From CAWIJJ01 sp963836425 (GTDB lineage Bacteria > Acidobacteriota > Terriglobia > Bryobacterales > Bryobacteraceae), in contig CAWIJJ010000020.1 in NCBI GenBank assembly GCA_963836425.1, positions 1 to 64,000 on the forward strand: a stretch of 64,000 nucleotides of DNA. Direction: 5' to 3'. The position numbers and the translations under genes are program-made. The number at the start of each line of letters is the position of its first letter. Position 1 is the stretch's first letter. Positions 54,498-63,267 of the stretch are shown in pieces. The notes beneath the pieces were generated by a model. That model did not search any database. It saw nothing but the letters and a program-made list of their open reading frames with translations, and had not been told where the DNA came from.

Positions 54498-54590
54498 AGA
54501 GTGTCGAATCAGCTTATCATCTGAGGTCGAGTTCGCGATTCCGCGCGTGCTCGATGACGAACTGCCCGCGCTCCACGCTTCGCAGGAGAT

Positions 54591-55889
54591 TTACCGGATT
54601 GCCGGTTCGACACCACGGGTCTTGGCGAGAACGTACGGGCCGTCCGGGATCACCGCCACGTTTGCACGGGCAGGCAAGGAGGCGGCCAACTCCGCGACGG
54701 CCGACTCCATCGTTCTGAAGGACCTGCCCCATAGCCCGCCGTGATACTCGGATGGAAGGCCCGGGACATACCAAAGGAGGCGCTGCCGCGTGCTGACCAG
54801 GGCCAGTTTTTCGAGTTGCCACTGATCGATGGTCACCGGAGAACCTGCGATGCGCCTGAGAAACTCCGAGTCCGGAATGCCTTCGCGCAGCATGCGCGCA
54901 AACTCCGGCGCCCCCACTCCCTCCGCACAGGCGCCGGCAATCAGAATGGAGCCGCCGGGCTTGACGATGTGGGAGGCGGCGGTCACGCCTTTGATCGTCT
55001 GGTAATAGGTCAGGTCGAGCGGATACCCGGCGGCCGATGTAATCGCGCAATCCACCGGCTCGTCCAGCGTCTCGAGCAGCACCTCGGACACGAATTCGAC
55101 GCCGCGCCGGTGCGCCTCCACGGGGTCTCCCGCGAACACGCCGGCGATGGAGCGATCGCGGGCCAGTGCCACGTCCAGGATGAAATCGTGCCGGGCCATG
55201 CCCGCGATCTCCAGCAGTTCGCGGTGCAGCGGGTTGTCCTCGATCGAGCCCTCCACGGCCCGCACATCGCGCATGAATTTAGGGCTGTGCAGCACCTTGA
55301 TGGTTTCCTGCGCCGCCAGCCCCGGCGCGACCAGCTTCCGTCCGCCCGAGAACCCGAGCATCAGGTGCGGCTCTATAAACCCGAGAGTGATGTGAAGGTC
55401 CGCCGCCGCGAAGCGCTCGTCGATGTAGACCGGCGTGCCGGAGCGCGTGGAGCCGAGCGCGCGGTGGGACGCAAGGTTGCGCGCATCGTGATTCACCACC
55501 TTGTATTCAGCCGCAATGTCATCGCCGCAAATCTCGCGCATTTCCTCCGTAGTGGCGGGCCGGTGCAGTCCCGTGGCGATCAGGATCGTGATCTGCTCGC
55601 GCGAAATGCCGGACGCTTCCAGGCGGCGAAGCACCGGCGGCAGAGTCATGCGGTTGGGCGCGGGCCGCGTGATATCGCAAACGGATATCGCGGCCGAGCC
55701 TTTGCCGCGCGCCAGTTCGGCCAGCGGCGGCGTGCCGAGCGGGTGGTCGAGGGCCGCCTCGAGAGCGCCGTTCGCATCGGGCAGCGGTGTGGCCGTGCGG
55801 GCCTCCAGAACGCGATACCGGAACTGATCCGGCAGGTCCGCCGTGATCCCCGTTTTGCCAAAGGCAAGATTGATCCGCATGACCGACAT
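54591..55889 (-). CDS. LarA-like nickel-pincer racemase (DUF2088)
   Basis: 432 aa. Lactate racemase family: catalytic and ligand positions correspond to those in Lactobacillus LarA: His109 (GLHRP), His175 (IEPH), Lys185 (SGGRK) and His201 (HSPK), with numbering offset of one. These bind the nickel pincer nucleotide, and Lys carries it covalently. The family racemises lactate or other 2-hydroxy acids. No larB, larC or larE (cofactor synthesis) occurs in the window. ATG 55889, or 55880 three residues in. Confidence 0.88.
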   Translation of the reverse strand: MSVMRINLAFGKTGITADLPDQFRYRVLEARTATPLPDANGALEAALDHPLGTPPLAELARGKGSAAISVCDITRPAPNRMTLPPVLRRLEASGISREQITILIATGLHRPATTEEMREICGDDIAAEYKVVNHDARNLASHRALGSTRSGTPVYIDERFAAADLHITLGFIEPHLMLGFSGGRKLVAPGLAAQETIKVLHSPKFMRDVRAVEGSIEDNPLHRELLEIAGMARHDFILDVALARDRSIAGVFAGDPVEAHRRGVEFVSEVLLETLDEPVDCAITSAAGYPLDLTYYQTIKGVTAASHIVKPGGSILIAGACAEGVGAPEFARMLREGIPDSEFLRRIAGSPVTIDQWQLEKLALVSTRQRLLWYVPGLPSEYHGGLWGRSFRTMESAVAELAASLPARANVAVIPDGPYVLAKTRGVEPAIR

Positions 55890-55917
55890 CGTACTACTTA
55901 CGGCCGATTTCCCGCCG

Positions 55918-57858
55918 CTACTCGATTGTCACCACTTCGTAGGCGCCGAGCTTCGGAAGCACGAAGCGGCGGCCCGTGACGCGCAGGTCCTGCCCCAGGC
56001 TTTCGGCGTGCGCCTTGCGGAACTCCTGGGCAAGCTCCACTTCGATATCGCGCATCTCGAGAGGCGCGAAGTATGCGGTCTGCGAATGGCCCGAAAGATT
56101 GACGAAGTGCACGAGCGTGCGGTTGCGCGCCGGCTGCCGCATCACCGTGATCTCCACCAGCGGATGCGCGTTGGTGCGCAACTGCCTGCCGTGCGGCAGC
56201 AGGCGATCGATCAGGTCCGCCACCAGGCCGGAGTGCCCCGGTGAACTGAGCCGGTAATACAGGCTGCCCACGTCCCACGGCAGATATGCCACGCGGTCCG
56301 TCAGGATCAGGCCGGGCTTGTCCGTCTCTATGGCGTCCGCCGCCACCAGTTCCGGCGGACCGAACATAGCGGGCGGAATCAGCGTGAGTAGCGGCTTCGG
56401 CACCGGCTCGAGCTCCAGATACGGCCCGTTGAGCAGCAAGAGCCGTGTGCCGCGCAGCGACGGAAATGCGTCCTGATCCTGAACACGAAAATACGCCGAC
56501 CGTGTTTCGTCCCAGCGCCGTACCGCCTTCAGGCCGAGGAACGCCGGCGGTTCCACGCCCGCCGCCAGCAGGCGTCCGCCGCCGCGAACGTACCGCTCGA
56601 GCTGCGGCGGCGTCCGCCCCGGCGCAATCACCAGGTCGAACTGCGGCGCGCGCGCTTCCACCTGCCGTTCGTCCTCCAGCACGGCGAACGGAATGTGCAA
56701 TTCGGACAGCAGCCGGAAGAAGCCGCGGTACGCGTTGCCTCCGCTGCCGAGCAACAGCACACGCGCGGCGCTCTCCTGGCCCGTGTACAAGCCGGCATGG
56801 TCTCGATGCCACGCGAAAACCGGGCGTGCCGCGGCGATCCCGCTCGCGTCCTCCTGGTCCAGCGTACCCAGCGCGACGAACGCGGGGCCCGCACCGTTCG
56901 CCATATTCTCGTAGAGGCGCGATTGAATTTCCGGGCCCGGGACGGTCACCAGCCGGTAAGGAATATCCACAAACCCGATCGCGAGATTGAAAGCCATTTT
57001 GCCGGGCTCCGCGGTGCGCGCGCGATTCACGTTATCGCTGGCCGAGTAGGGCCACAGCGGCAGAGCGCGATCGACGGCGGTGTTCGACTCCGACATGATG
57101 CCATCGGTGTGCGCCCGCAGGTACGTCCAAAATGCGGCACGCGGGCGGATCCGGTGGATCAGCGCGGCGATGCTCTCCGCCACCTCCTCGCGCGATGCCA
57201 CCAGGAAGGCCCGGTAGTCGGCATCCGGGCGCGCGGGCAGATCGCGGTGATACCGCTCGCGAAAACGGGCCTGGCAGGCGGAGCAATGACAGAGGCCGAC
57301 CGGATTCCCGCTGTAGTCGTTGGCCGGGTTGTCGAACATGTTGAAGAACAGGCCGTCCACATCGTAGCGTTCCAACGCCTCCGTCAGAATCTTGAGCGCG
57401 TAATCGCGGTAGTATCCGCCGTTCAGGCAGGTGGAATAGAGCCCGTTGTAGACCACGGGCTCGCCGTTCTGCCGGCGGAAGAACCAGTCCGGGTGGGTGT
57501 CGAAGACGGCTTTCCGGGTCTTGCTGAGGTCGAAGCGCCCGACCACGCGAATATGGTGCGCGTGCGCCTCTTTGAGCACCTCTCCGAACAGGTCACGTCC
57601 TGCCGGCACGTAGCGGCTCTCGTAGTGAAAGTCCATCCTGGTCGGATACCAGGCGACGATTCCACCCATGCCGATCAGCAGGGTATTCGCGGGAAACTCT
57701 TCGAGTTGGCGCACCAGGCGCGCGGGATCGAGATTGCCGTCGCTTTCGCGCAGGTTCGTCTGCACGAGCCGGACCGGCTCTTCCATCCACCACTTCGGTT
57801 GCGACATGGCGGGCGAGACAATCAGGGCGGTGCAAAGGATCGTTCGGAGCGCTTGCAT
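55918..57858 (-). CDS. Secreted GHL6-like putative glycoside hydrolase
   Basis: 646 aa. Signal peptide (ILCTALIVSPAMSQ). A TIM-barrel-like N-terminal half of GHL6 type: FPANTLLIGMGGIVAWYP, GRFDLSKTRKAVF, LYSTCLNGGYYRDYALKILTEALERYDVDGLFFNMFDNP and HCSACQARFRERY. The C-terminal half has a Rossmann-like trimerisation/amidotransferase part (RVLLLGSGGNAYRGFFRLLSEL, VRGGGRLLAAG). No classic catalytic pair is established for this group. 28 bp upstream of the LarA gene on the same strand, so sugar-derived hydroxy acids could link them. Confidence 0.75.
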   Translation of the reverse strand: MQALRTILCTALIVSPAMSQPKWWMEEPVRLVQTNLRESDGNLDPARLVRQLEEFPANTLLIGMGGIVAWYPTRMDFHYESRYVPAGRDLFGEVLKEAHAHHIRVVGRFDLSKTRKAVFDTHPDWFFRRQNGEPVVYNGLYSTCLNGGYYRDYALKILTEALERYDVDGLFFNMFDNPANDYSGNPVGLCHCSACQARFRERYHRDLPARPDADYRAFLVASREEVAESIAALIHRIRPRAAFWTYLRAHTDGIMSESNTAVDRALPLWPYSASDNVNRARTAEPGKMAFNLAIGFVDIPYRLVTVPGPEIQSRLYENMANGAGPAFVALGTLDQEDASGIAAARPVFAWHRDHAGLYTGQESAARVLLLGSGGNAYRGFFRLLSELHIPFAVLEDERQVEARAPQFDLVIAPGRTPPQLERYVRGGGRLLAAGVEPPAFLGLKAVRRWDETRSAYFRVQDQDAFPSLRGTRLLLLNGPYLELEPVPKPLLTLIPPAMFGPPELVAADAIETDKPGLILTDRVAYLPWDVGSLYYRLSSPGHSGLVADLIDRLLPHGRQLRTNAHPLVEITVMRQPARNRTLVHFVNLSGHSQTAYFAPLEMRDIEVELAQEFRKAHAESLGQDLRVTGRRFVLPKLGAYEVVTIE

Positions 57859-57899
57859 GGGACGTCGCCGCCCATCATATCGCGCCAGGCCCCGGCACT

Positions 57900-58649
57900 T
57901 CAGTTCTCGACGGGCCTCTCCGCGGAATCGATCACCAGTACTTCCGCCGGAATCCTGCCGGATTCCAGCTTTAGCCCGAGCTGTTCCTGCAATGCCGCGA
58001 AGATCGATGGCCCAGCGCCGGACTCCGGCGCGCTACCCCCGCGCTGGCCGCCCGCAGGAGGCCTCGCCTGCATGTCGTCCGGGGCCCACTGAAGCTTCAA
58101 ATCGAACTTCCCCGCCACACCTGTCGCATCCAGCACCGGCCGGTGGAGCGCTTCCGCCAGTTTGAGGGCAAGTTGAGCCATCGTACAGCCTTCCGCTTCA
58201 ATGCGCCCGCGCTGGGAATGACCGACGCTGTCGCGATCGGGTGCGGAGGCCTGCGCTTTCAGCCCGCCCTTCCCTAGCAGCAGTCGGTAGCCGGGAATAG
58301 CCCTCTCCTCGCGGTGCAGTACCAGTTTGAATCGCTCGGCGAGCAGCGTCTGGAGCATCAGCATCAGATCATGATCGCCGGCAGGCACAGACGCCTTGGC
58401 CTCGATGGTATAGCGATCCTGATCGGCCCACTTAGGCCCGCCGATGATTTGCGGCTCCGGCACGTCGTAAGCGCCGCGCACGCATCGCTTCAGGGTTACG
58501 TTCTTGGCGATGATCCGCCCCTTGCTCTCAGAAATGCCTACTACGCTGCCGGGCGGTTCCTGGCTGGGCTTAATCGACGCGACTTCAAACGCACGGGCGG
58601 GCCGCCTGCTGCGCGATAAGTGCGGAGCAAAGAGGAATAAGGACTCCAC
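57900..58649 (-). CDS. TIGR03435-type soil-associated protein, lacking a signal peptide
   Basis: 249 aa. Family signals: FEVASIKPSQ near the start, GRIIAKNVTLKRCVRGAYDV, WADQDRYTIEAKA, LMLQTLLAERFKLVLHREERAIPGYRLLLGKGG, and LVIDSAERPVEN at the end. Many copies occur per genome in Solibacter; function unknown. A normal member starts with a Sec signal peptide immediately before the FEVASIKP block, but here the GTG start gives an Arg-rich leader (LSRSRRPARAFEV), so the 5' end may be truncated. Confidence 0.82.
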   Translation of the reverse strand: MESLFLFAPHLSRSRRPARAFEVASIKPSQEPPGSVVGISESKGRIIAKNVTLKRCVRGAYDVPEPQIIGGPKWADQDRYTIEAKASVPAGDHDLMLMLQTLLAERFKLVLHREERAIPGYRLLLGKGGLKAQASAPDRDSVGHSQRGRIEAEGCTMAQLALKLAEALHRPVLDATGVAGKFDLKLQWAPDDMQARPPAGGQRGGSAPESGAGPSIFAALQEQLGLKLESGRIPAEVLVIDSAERPVEN

Positions 58650-58695
58650 AATTCCGTAACGGCCTGATGTTACTCACGTGGCGCTCACTGATACA

Positions 58696-61600
58696 CTACG
58701 GCCTTCCGGTCGCCGCTTTCATTCTCCGCAACAGGTAGTAAAAGACGGCCGACCCCGCATAGGGCTCTACGTAGCCGCGTAATGCCTCCAGAAGGGAAGC
58801 GGGCATGGTGGTGGCGGTCCACTTTCCTATCAGCGTATCCGCGTCGATCGCCCGTAGCTCGTTGGCGCCCTCGCCCGGTTCCTCCCGCCATGCGACCACA
58901 CCCCCATCGTCGAAACCCACCTGGAAGCGGCCATCCGCGGAGTTGAGGCGGAAGAGCGCCGGGCGGGGAGGGGTCAACAGCGCGGTGGCGGGGTGGTCGA
59001 GCAGAATCAGGTGCCCTTCCCAGTCGCCTTGCGTCTGATCCGCGGTGGGCGCTGAAAGGTCCGGCCGTTCGAACAACAGGCGATGATCGTCCACCGACAT
59101 GTTCTCGAGCGGATAGCTGTAGCGGGACATCACGAAAGCGGCGAACTCGACGCCGTTCGGATACTCGCCCAGGTGCATTACCCCGATCGCATTGTTCTCG
59201 TCCACAAGTTTGATCACGTCGTAAACCGGCTTGTACGGATCGTTGGTGTAGGTCAGCAGAAGCACCGGATCGCCTTTGCGCAGGTACCGGCGGTTATCGT
59301 CCGGATATTCGACCGCGCGCACCACCGGTTTTCCCGGCAGCGCATCGATGTCGTAGTTCACCACGTAGCCCGTCGCGGCGTCCCCGGTTATTTTGTCGAA
59401 GCGCTTCCAGAATGCGCCGGGCGCGAAGGCAGTGCCACCGGTAACCGCAGCCTCGCCCAGGCCGGCCCCGCGTACCCGCTCCTCCCAGCCCACCAGCGTG
59501 TCACGAGCGAACGAGCCCTTCCAGAAAATATCGCGATTGATTCGCTGATTGGCCAGGTCCAGTGTTACGGCCCCGGTGTTCAGCAGCCTTTCGAGCGGCA
59601 GCGTGGAACTGTCGCGGAGAATATCCTGAAGGTCCGTCGATGGGCGCGTGCTGAAGTAGTCCGGAGTGTCGGCGCCGCGCAGCACTTCGGCGCGCACATC
59701 CACGTCGAGGCGGCCGATATCGGGCGACAGCGGATCGTACTCGTGCTGCACGAATTGGGCTGTGAATGCGATGAATCGCATGCGCGCCTGCAATTGCAGC
59801 CGGGGGTCGCTGGTGCCGGTCACGGTGAAAGAGCCGAGGAACCCGGCCAGGTTTCCTACAGCGGCCAGATCCTCAAACGTCCGGAACCGCAGCCAGGCCA
59901 GGCCCAGGTGTTCGGGGTTCGCGTTTTCGTCGAGCCGCGAAACGTCGCAGTAGAGCGTGGTGTAATTGCGCAGCAACTCGCGAATCGCGTTGACGCCGCC
60001 CGGCCCTGTCCTCCCCATGTGCTTGCGGCCCTCCAGCAGATACGTAGTCTGGCCGCTGCGAAACACCAGGTGGTAACGCATCTCGGCCTCGCCGGTGGCC
60101 TCGTTCACTACCAGATACTGGAAGCGGCTTGCCTGGTCGTCGATCGGGCATTCCACGTCCGCTACCCCGTCCAGCGACGCGAAACGGATATTGCCCTTGA
60201 TGCCGGCCTCATGCGCCAGGCCATCCACAAACTCGTTGATATCGCGCGCGGAAATCTTGACCTGGAACGAGCAGGGAGCGCCGCCCGCCGGTTTTCCGGT
60301 TTCGGGAATCCGGTCGTTGAGCGTGAGGTCGGCCTGACGGCCGGATCCTTCGAGGGTTGCCCCGTCGAAGAACCATCCCGTCATCTCCTCGTCGAAGGAG
60401 AGGCCCACGCCGTCCGGCAATTGCGACTCCAGGAACGGTTGCAGCAGTGCATTCGGAGGAAGCGTGGCCGCCGCGGTGCGGCTGAGCGTGTAGTAGAAAC
60501 CGAACTCCCGGCCGCCGGGCTGCGAGTGCAGGATACCCAGGTTGGCGCCGTTCCACAACGAGGAAATATCTGGAACGATTCCCGTGATGTACTTGCCAAC
60601 CATGAAATCGGAATCCACCTGGCGGATCTCGTCGTGGAACGGCGTAAAATCGTTCAACTGGAAATGGTCCTGTGTGAAACTGGGCAGCACCAGGCCTTCG
60701 AACAGCCCCATCAGCCGGTAATAGCTGGCGAGCCGCCCGTCCGGTTTCAGTTCAAAGCCCAGGTAGGCCGCGGAGGCCAGGTGATTGTTGTTGCTCACCA
60801 TATCCATCCGCCAGACGCCGTTCAGTGTTTCCTTCGATGGAACCGTGCCGGTGTCGAAAAGGATATTGTGGTCGCCCACGGTCATCTGCGCGAACCCGTA
60901 CTTGCGGGTCATCGCAAAGGTGAAAACGCGGTTCCCGTTCGGATACTGTCCCAGGTACACGCGGCCGATGATCACGTCTTCGTTGATCACCTTCAGAATG
61001 TCGTAGAAGCCCGCCCATTCCGGCTCCAGGTATCGCAGCAGAATGTATTTGCCGGGTTCCAGAGTTCCCGTCTGCCGGCCGATCTGCACCTGTTCGAGCG
61101 TGTTGTGCGCCGTAATGCGCCCATCCGTGTCGCTGGTCACGCCCACGTATTTGCCGGCGCGTTTCTCGAACGTCTTCTTGAAGCCCGTGAACAGCGCCGA
61201 GGAAAGGGCGTTCAGGATGTGACGCTTCGGAAAGAACCCTTTCCAGTAGCCGTCGTTTCGCACCGTGCGGGTGGCGAGGTCCGGCTGCGGCGCACCGCCC
61301 TTGTTCACAATCTTATCGATGGGAAGCGTCGTGCTGCGGCGGAACAGCCGCTCCAGTTGCGCTTCGCTCCAATCGATCACCTCCAGTGGGCCGGCGCCCG
61401 ACATGCTCACGGTTGTGACGGCTTTCGGGTAGAGGTCGCCCTGCATGTCGCGAATCTTCCGCTCCGCGATCCGTTCGGATACGGCGGAAATCGTCAGGAA
61501 CGGATTCACCCCGAGCGCCGACGGAATCAGCGCACCGTCGGAAACGAACAGCCCGTTGTGAATGCTCCCGTCCCCGGAAAAAACGCGCCCGAATTCGTCC

Positions 61601-63093
61601 ACGGCCCCGTGCTGATAATCCTCGCCCATCGGACACCCGCCCAGCGGGTGCGCCGTGATCAGGTGGCGCGCCTGAAAGACGTTCCAGGTCGGGTTCGAAA
61701 TGAAATTAGCGCTCAACGCGCGGGCATGGCGTCGCAGCTCTTCGTTCATGCGCGTGAACACGATCTGCTGGCCCGCCTTGTCCCATTCAATCGTCATGCG
61801 ACCGTCCGGCTCGAACCAGGGCGCGTCGAAGTTCATCGTTCCGCGAGCGTCGTCGATGCCCATCACCAGGTACAGCATGCTGTGGTTCAGCGCGCCGTCC
61901 CGCGCGTACTGCTGAGCCGCGTTGAGATCGGTCAGCACACGCTGCCGCTGCTCCTCCTCGTCCCCGATGCGCGTATCGTCGCCGCGGATGGCCGCGAACG
62001 CCAGTTTGGCGGCGGCCACATAGGCGCTCGGAAACGAAAAGTCTTCGATGGCAATCCGCTTCTCGACGGGTGCCGAACCGTTGTAGCGGATCACCGCCAC
62101 AATGGAAGGTCCCGGTGCCGCCGGTCCGGTGGATGCGGGCTGCCGCTGCCCGTAGCCGAGAACGTCCGTCTCGCCCGCGCCGTTATAGGCCAGCCCGAAG
62201 AAATCGCCATTGCCGCTGAAACCCGTGCCGAGCGGCGGCGCAACCTTCAGACCGTGCATTTCCGAGCGAAGCAGGATCTCAGTGGAGTTGATCGCACCCG
62301 CGGCCAGGATCACGTTGGCCGCGTCGAGCGTGAAGGACTCCGACGCCAAGGGGGACGAGACGTGGCGGCCATGGATCCGCCAACCGCCGCTCGACAGCTT
62401 CTCTATCCACTCCACCTTGACCTGCGTGAAAATATCCGCGCCGTTCTTGGCGGCCAATGGCAGATAGTTCATGTAGAGCGTGTTCTTCGCCGCGAAATTG
62501 CATCCCGTCACGCAATCGCCGCACTTCACACACGGCCGCTGCACCACGCCGTGGTCATTGGGCCCGTCGAACTTAAAGTTCACCGCCACGTTGACCGGAG
62601 TCGCCACGGTGTTCAACTCGGCCGCCCGCTTCTGCAGTGCCTGGACCTTGAGCAGGCTGTGAGCGTCCGGCACCGGTTCGGCGGCCAGGACCTTCCGCGC
62701 CCGCTCGTAGTAATCGAGCATCTCTTCGTAACGCAGACTCCGCGGCCAACCCGCCAGCCGGTAGACTTCCGCATCCGGAACAATGGCGACATTCGCATTG
62801 ATCAGCGACGTCCCCCCGAGCCCCGAGCCCTTGATTACCGAAATGTCCTTATAGTTCAGGAATTCATAAAGGCCCAGCGGGTTCGCGTCGCCGCGCGCGT
62901 TCTGCAGGACCCCGGGTACGTCCGAGGGAAAGTTGCCCGGCTGCCACTCCTGGCCGCGTTCCAGTATGCATAACTGATGCGGCTCGCCCAGCGCCGCCGA
63001 AATCCGCGCGCCGTTGATCGCACCTCCGTACCCCGATCCGATCACGACAAACTTGTAGGAGGTCTTTCGTTGACTCCACGGTATTGAGAGCAT
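58696..63093 (-). CDS. Giant GMC-family oxidoreductase with duplicated C-terminal modules
   Basis: 1465 aa. Residues 1-~555: GMC/cholesterol-oxidase-type flavoprotein with GSGYGGAI (19-26), a Cys cluster PCVKCGDCVTGC (187-198) and HPLGGC near 482. Then a ~290-residue module A (~586-875: STTLPIDKIVN, YILLRYLE, VYLGQYPNGN, MTVGDHNILF), a middle domain ~940-1115 like the one that follows GMC domains in other large family members (YTTLYCDVSRLDENA), and module B (~1160-1459: SSTLPLERLLN, VLLLTYTN, MHLGEYPNGV, MSVDDHRLLF). No signal peptide. GAGGTGGAT precedes ATG 63093, and the neighbour frame is divergent. The frame is open to 63993, but that part is antisense to the next gene. Confidence 0.88.
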   Translation of the reverse strand: MLSIPWSQRKTSYKFVVIGSGYGGAINGARISAALGEPHQLCILERGQEWQPGNFPSDVPGVLQNARGDANPLGLYEFLNYKDISVIKGSGLGGTSLINANVAIVPDAEVYRLAGWPRSLRYEEMLDYYERARKVLAAEPVPDAHSLLKVQALQKRAAELNTVATPVNVAVNFKFDGPNDHGVVQRPCVKCGDCVTGCNFAAKNTLYMNYLPLAAKNGADIFTQVKVEWIEKLSSGGWRIHGRHVSSPLASESFTLDAANVILAAGAINSTEILLRSEMHGLKVAPPLGTGFSGNGDFFGLAYNGAGETDVLGYGQRQPASTGPAAPGPSIVAVIRYNGSAPVEKRIAIEDFSFPSAYVAAAKLAFAAIRGDDTRIGDEEEQRQRVLTDLNAAQQYARDGALNHSMLYLVMGIDDARGTMNFDAPWFEPDGRMTIEWDKAGQQIVFTRMNEELRRHARALSANFISNPTWNVFQARHLITAHPLGGCPMGEDYQHGAVDEFGRVFSGDGSIHNGLFVSDGALIPSALGVNPFLTISAVSERIAERKIRDMQGDLYPKAVTTVSMSGAGPLEVIDWSEAQLERLFRRSTTLPIDKIVNKGGAPQPDLATRTVRNDGYWKGFFPKRHILNALSSALFTGFKKTFEKRAGKYVGVTSDTDGRITAHNTLEQVQIGRQTGTLEPGKYILLRYLEPEWAGFYDILKVINEDVIIGRVYLGQYPNGNRVFTFAMTRKYGFAQMTVGDHNILFDTGTVPSKETLNGVWRMDMVSNNNHLASAAYLGFELKPDGRLASYYRLMGLFEGLVLPSFTQDHFQLNDFTPFHDEIRQVDSDFMVGKYITGIVPDISSLWNGANLGILHSQPGGREFGFYYTLSRTAAATLPPNALLQPFLESQLPDGVGLSFDEEMTGWFFDGATLEGSGRQADLTLNDRIPETGKPAGGAPCSFQVKISARDINEFVDGLAHEAGIKGNIRFASLDGVADVECPIDDQASRFQYLVVNEATGEAEMRYHLVFRSGQTTYLLEGRKHMGRTGPGGVNAIRELLRNYTTLYCDVSRLDENANPEHLGLAWLRFRTFEDLAAVGNLAGFLGSFTVTGTSDPRLQLQARMRFIAFTAQFVQHEYDPLSPDIGRLDVDVRAEVLRGADTPDYFSTRPSTDLQDILRDSSTLPLERLLNTGAVTLDLANQRINRDIFWKGSFARDTLVGWEERVRGAGLGEAAVTGGTAFAPGAFWKRFDKITGDAATGYVVNYDIDALPGKPVVRAVEYPDDNRRYLRKGDPVLLLTYTNDPYKPVYDVIKLVDENNAIGVMHLGEYPNGVEFAAFVMSRYSYPLENMSVDDHRLLFERPDLSAPTADQTQGDWEGHLILLDHPATALLTPPRPALFRLNSADGRFQVGFDDGGVVAWREEPGEGANELRAIDADTLIGKWTATTMPASLLEALRGYVEPYAGSAVFYYLLRRMKAATGRP

Positions 63094-63267
63094 ATCCACC
63101 TCGGAATGTGTGCCCAGTTTATCCCTACGCGCCGGAGGCGATTGCCCCTCTTGCATACACCCGCCGCCCTTTCGTGATGCTTCGTACGTTTCCGGGAGTG
63201 CCGCGATTTTGGCTGCCCGGAGGATTTGGTGTACGATCGGGTCTTCTCGTGTGCTAGGAGAATCGAC

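Noticed and set aside
59083..62973. A long plus-strand open frame of 1296 codons opposite the GMC gene
   Set aside because: It mirrors the GC-rich third positions of the minus-strand GMC gene, has no domain and no ribosome site; it is an antisense shadow.
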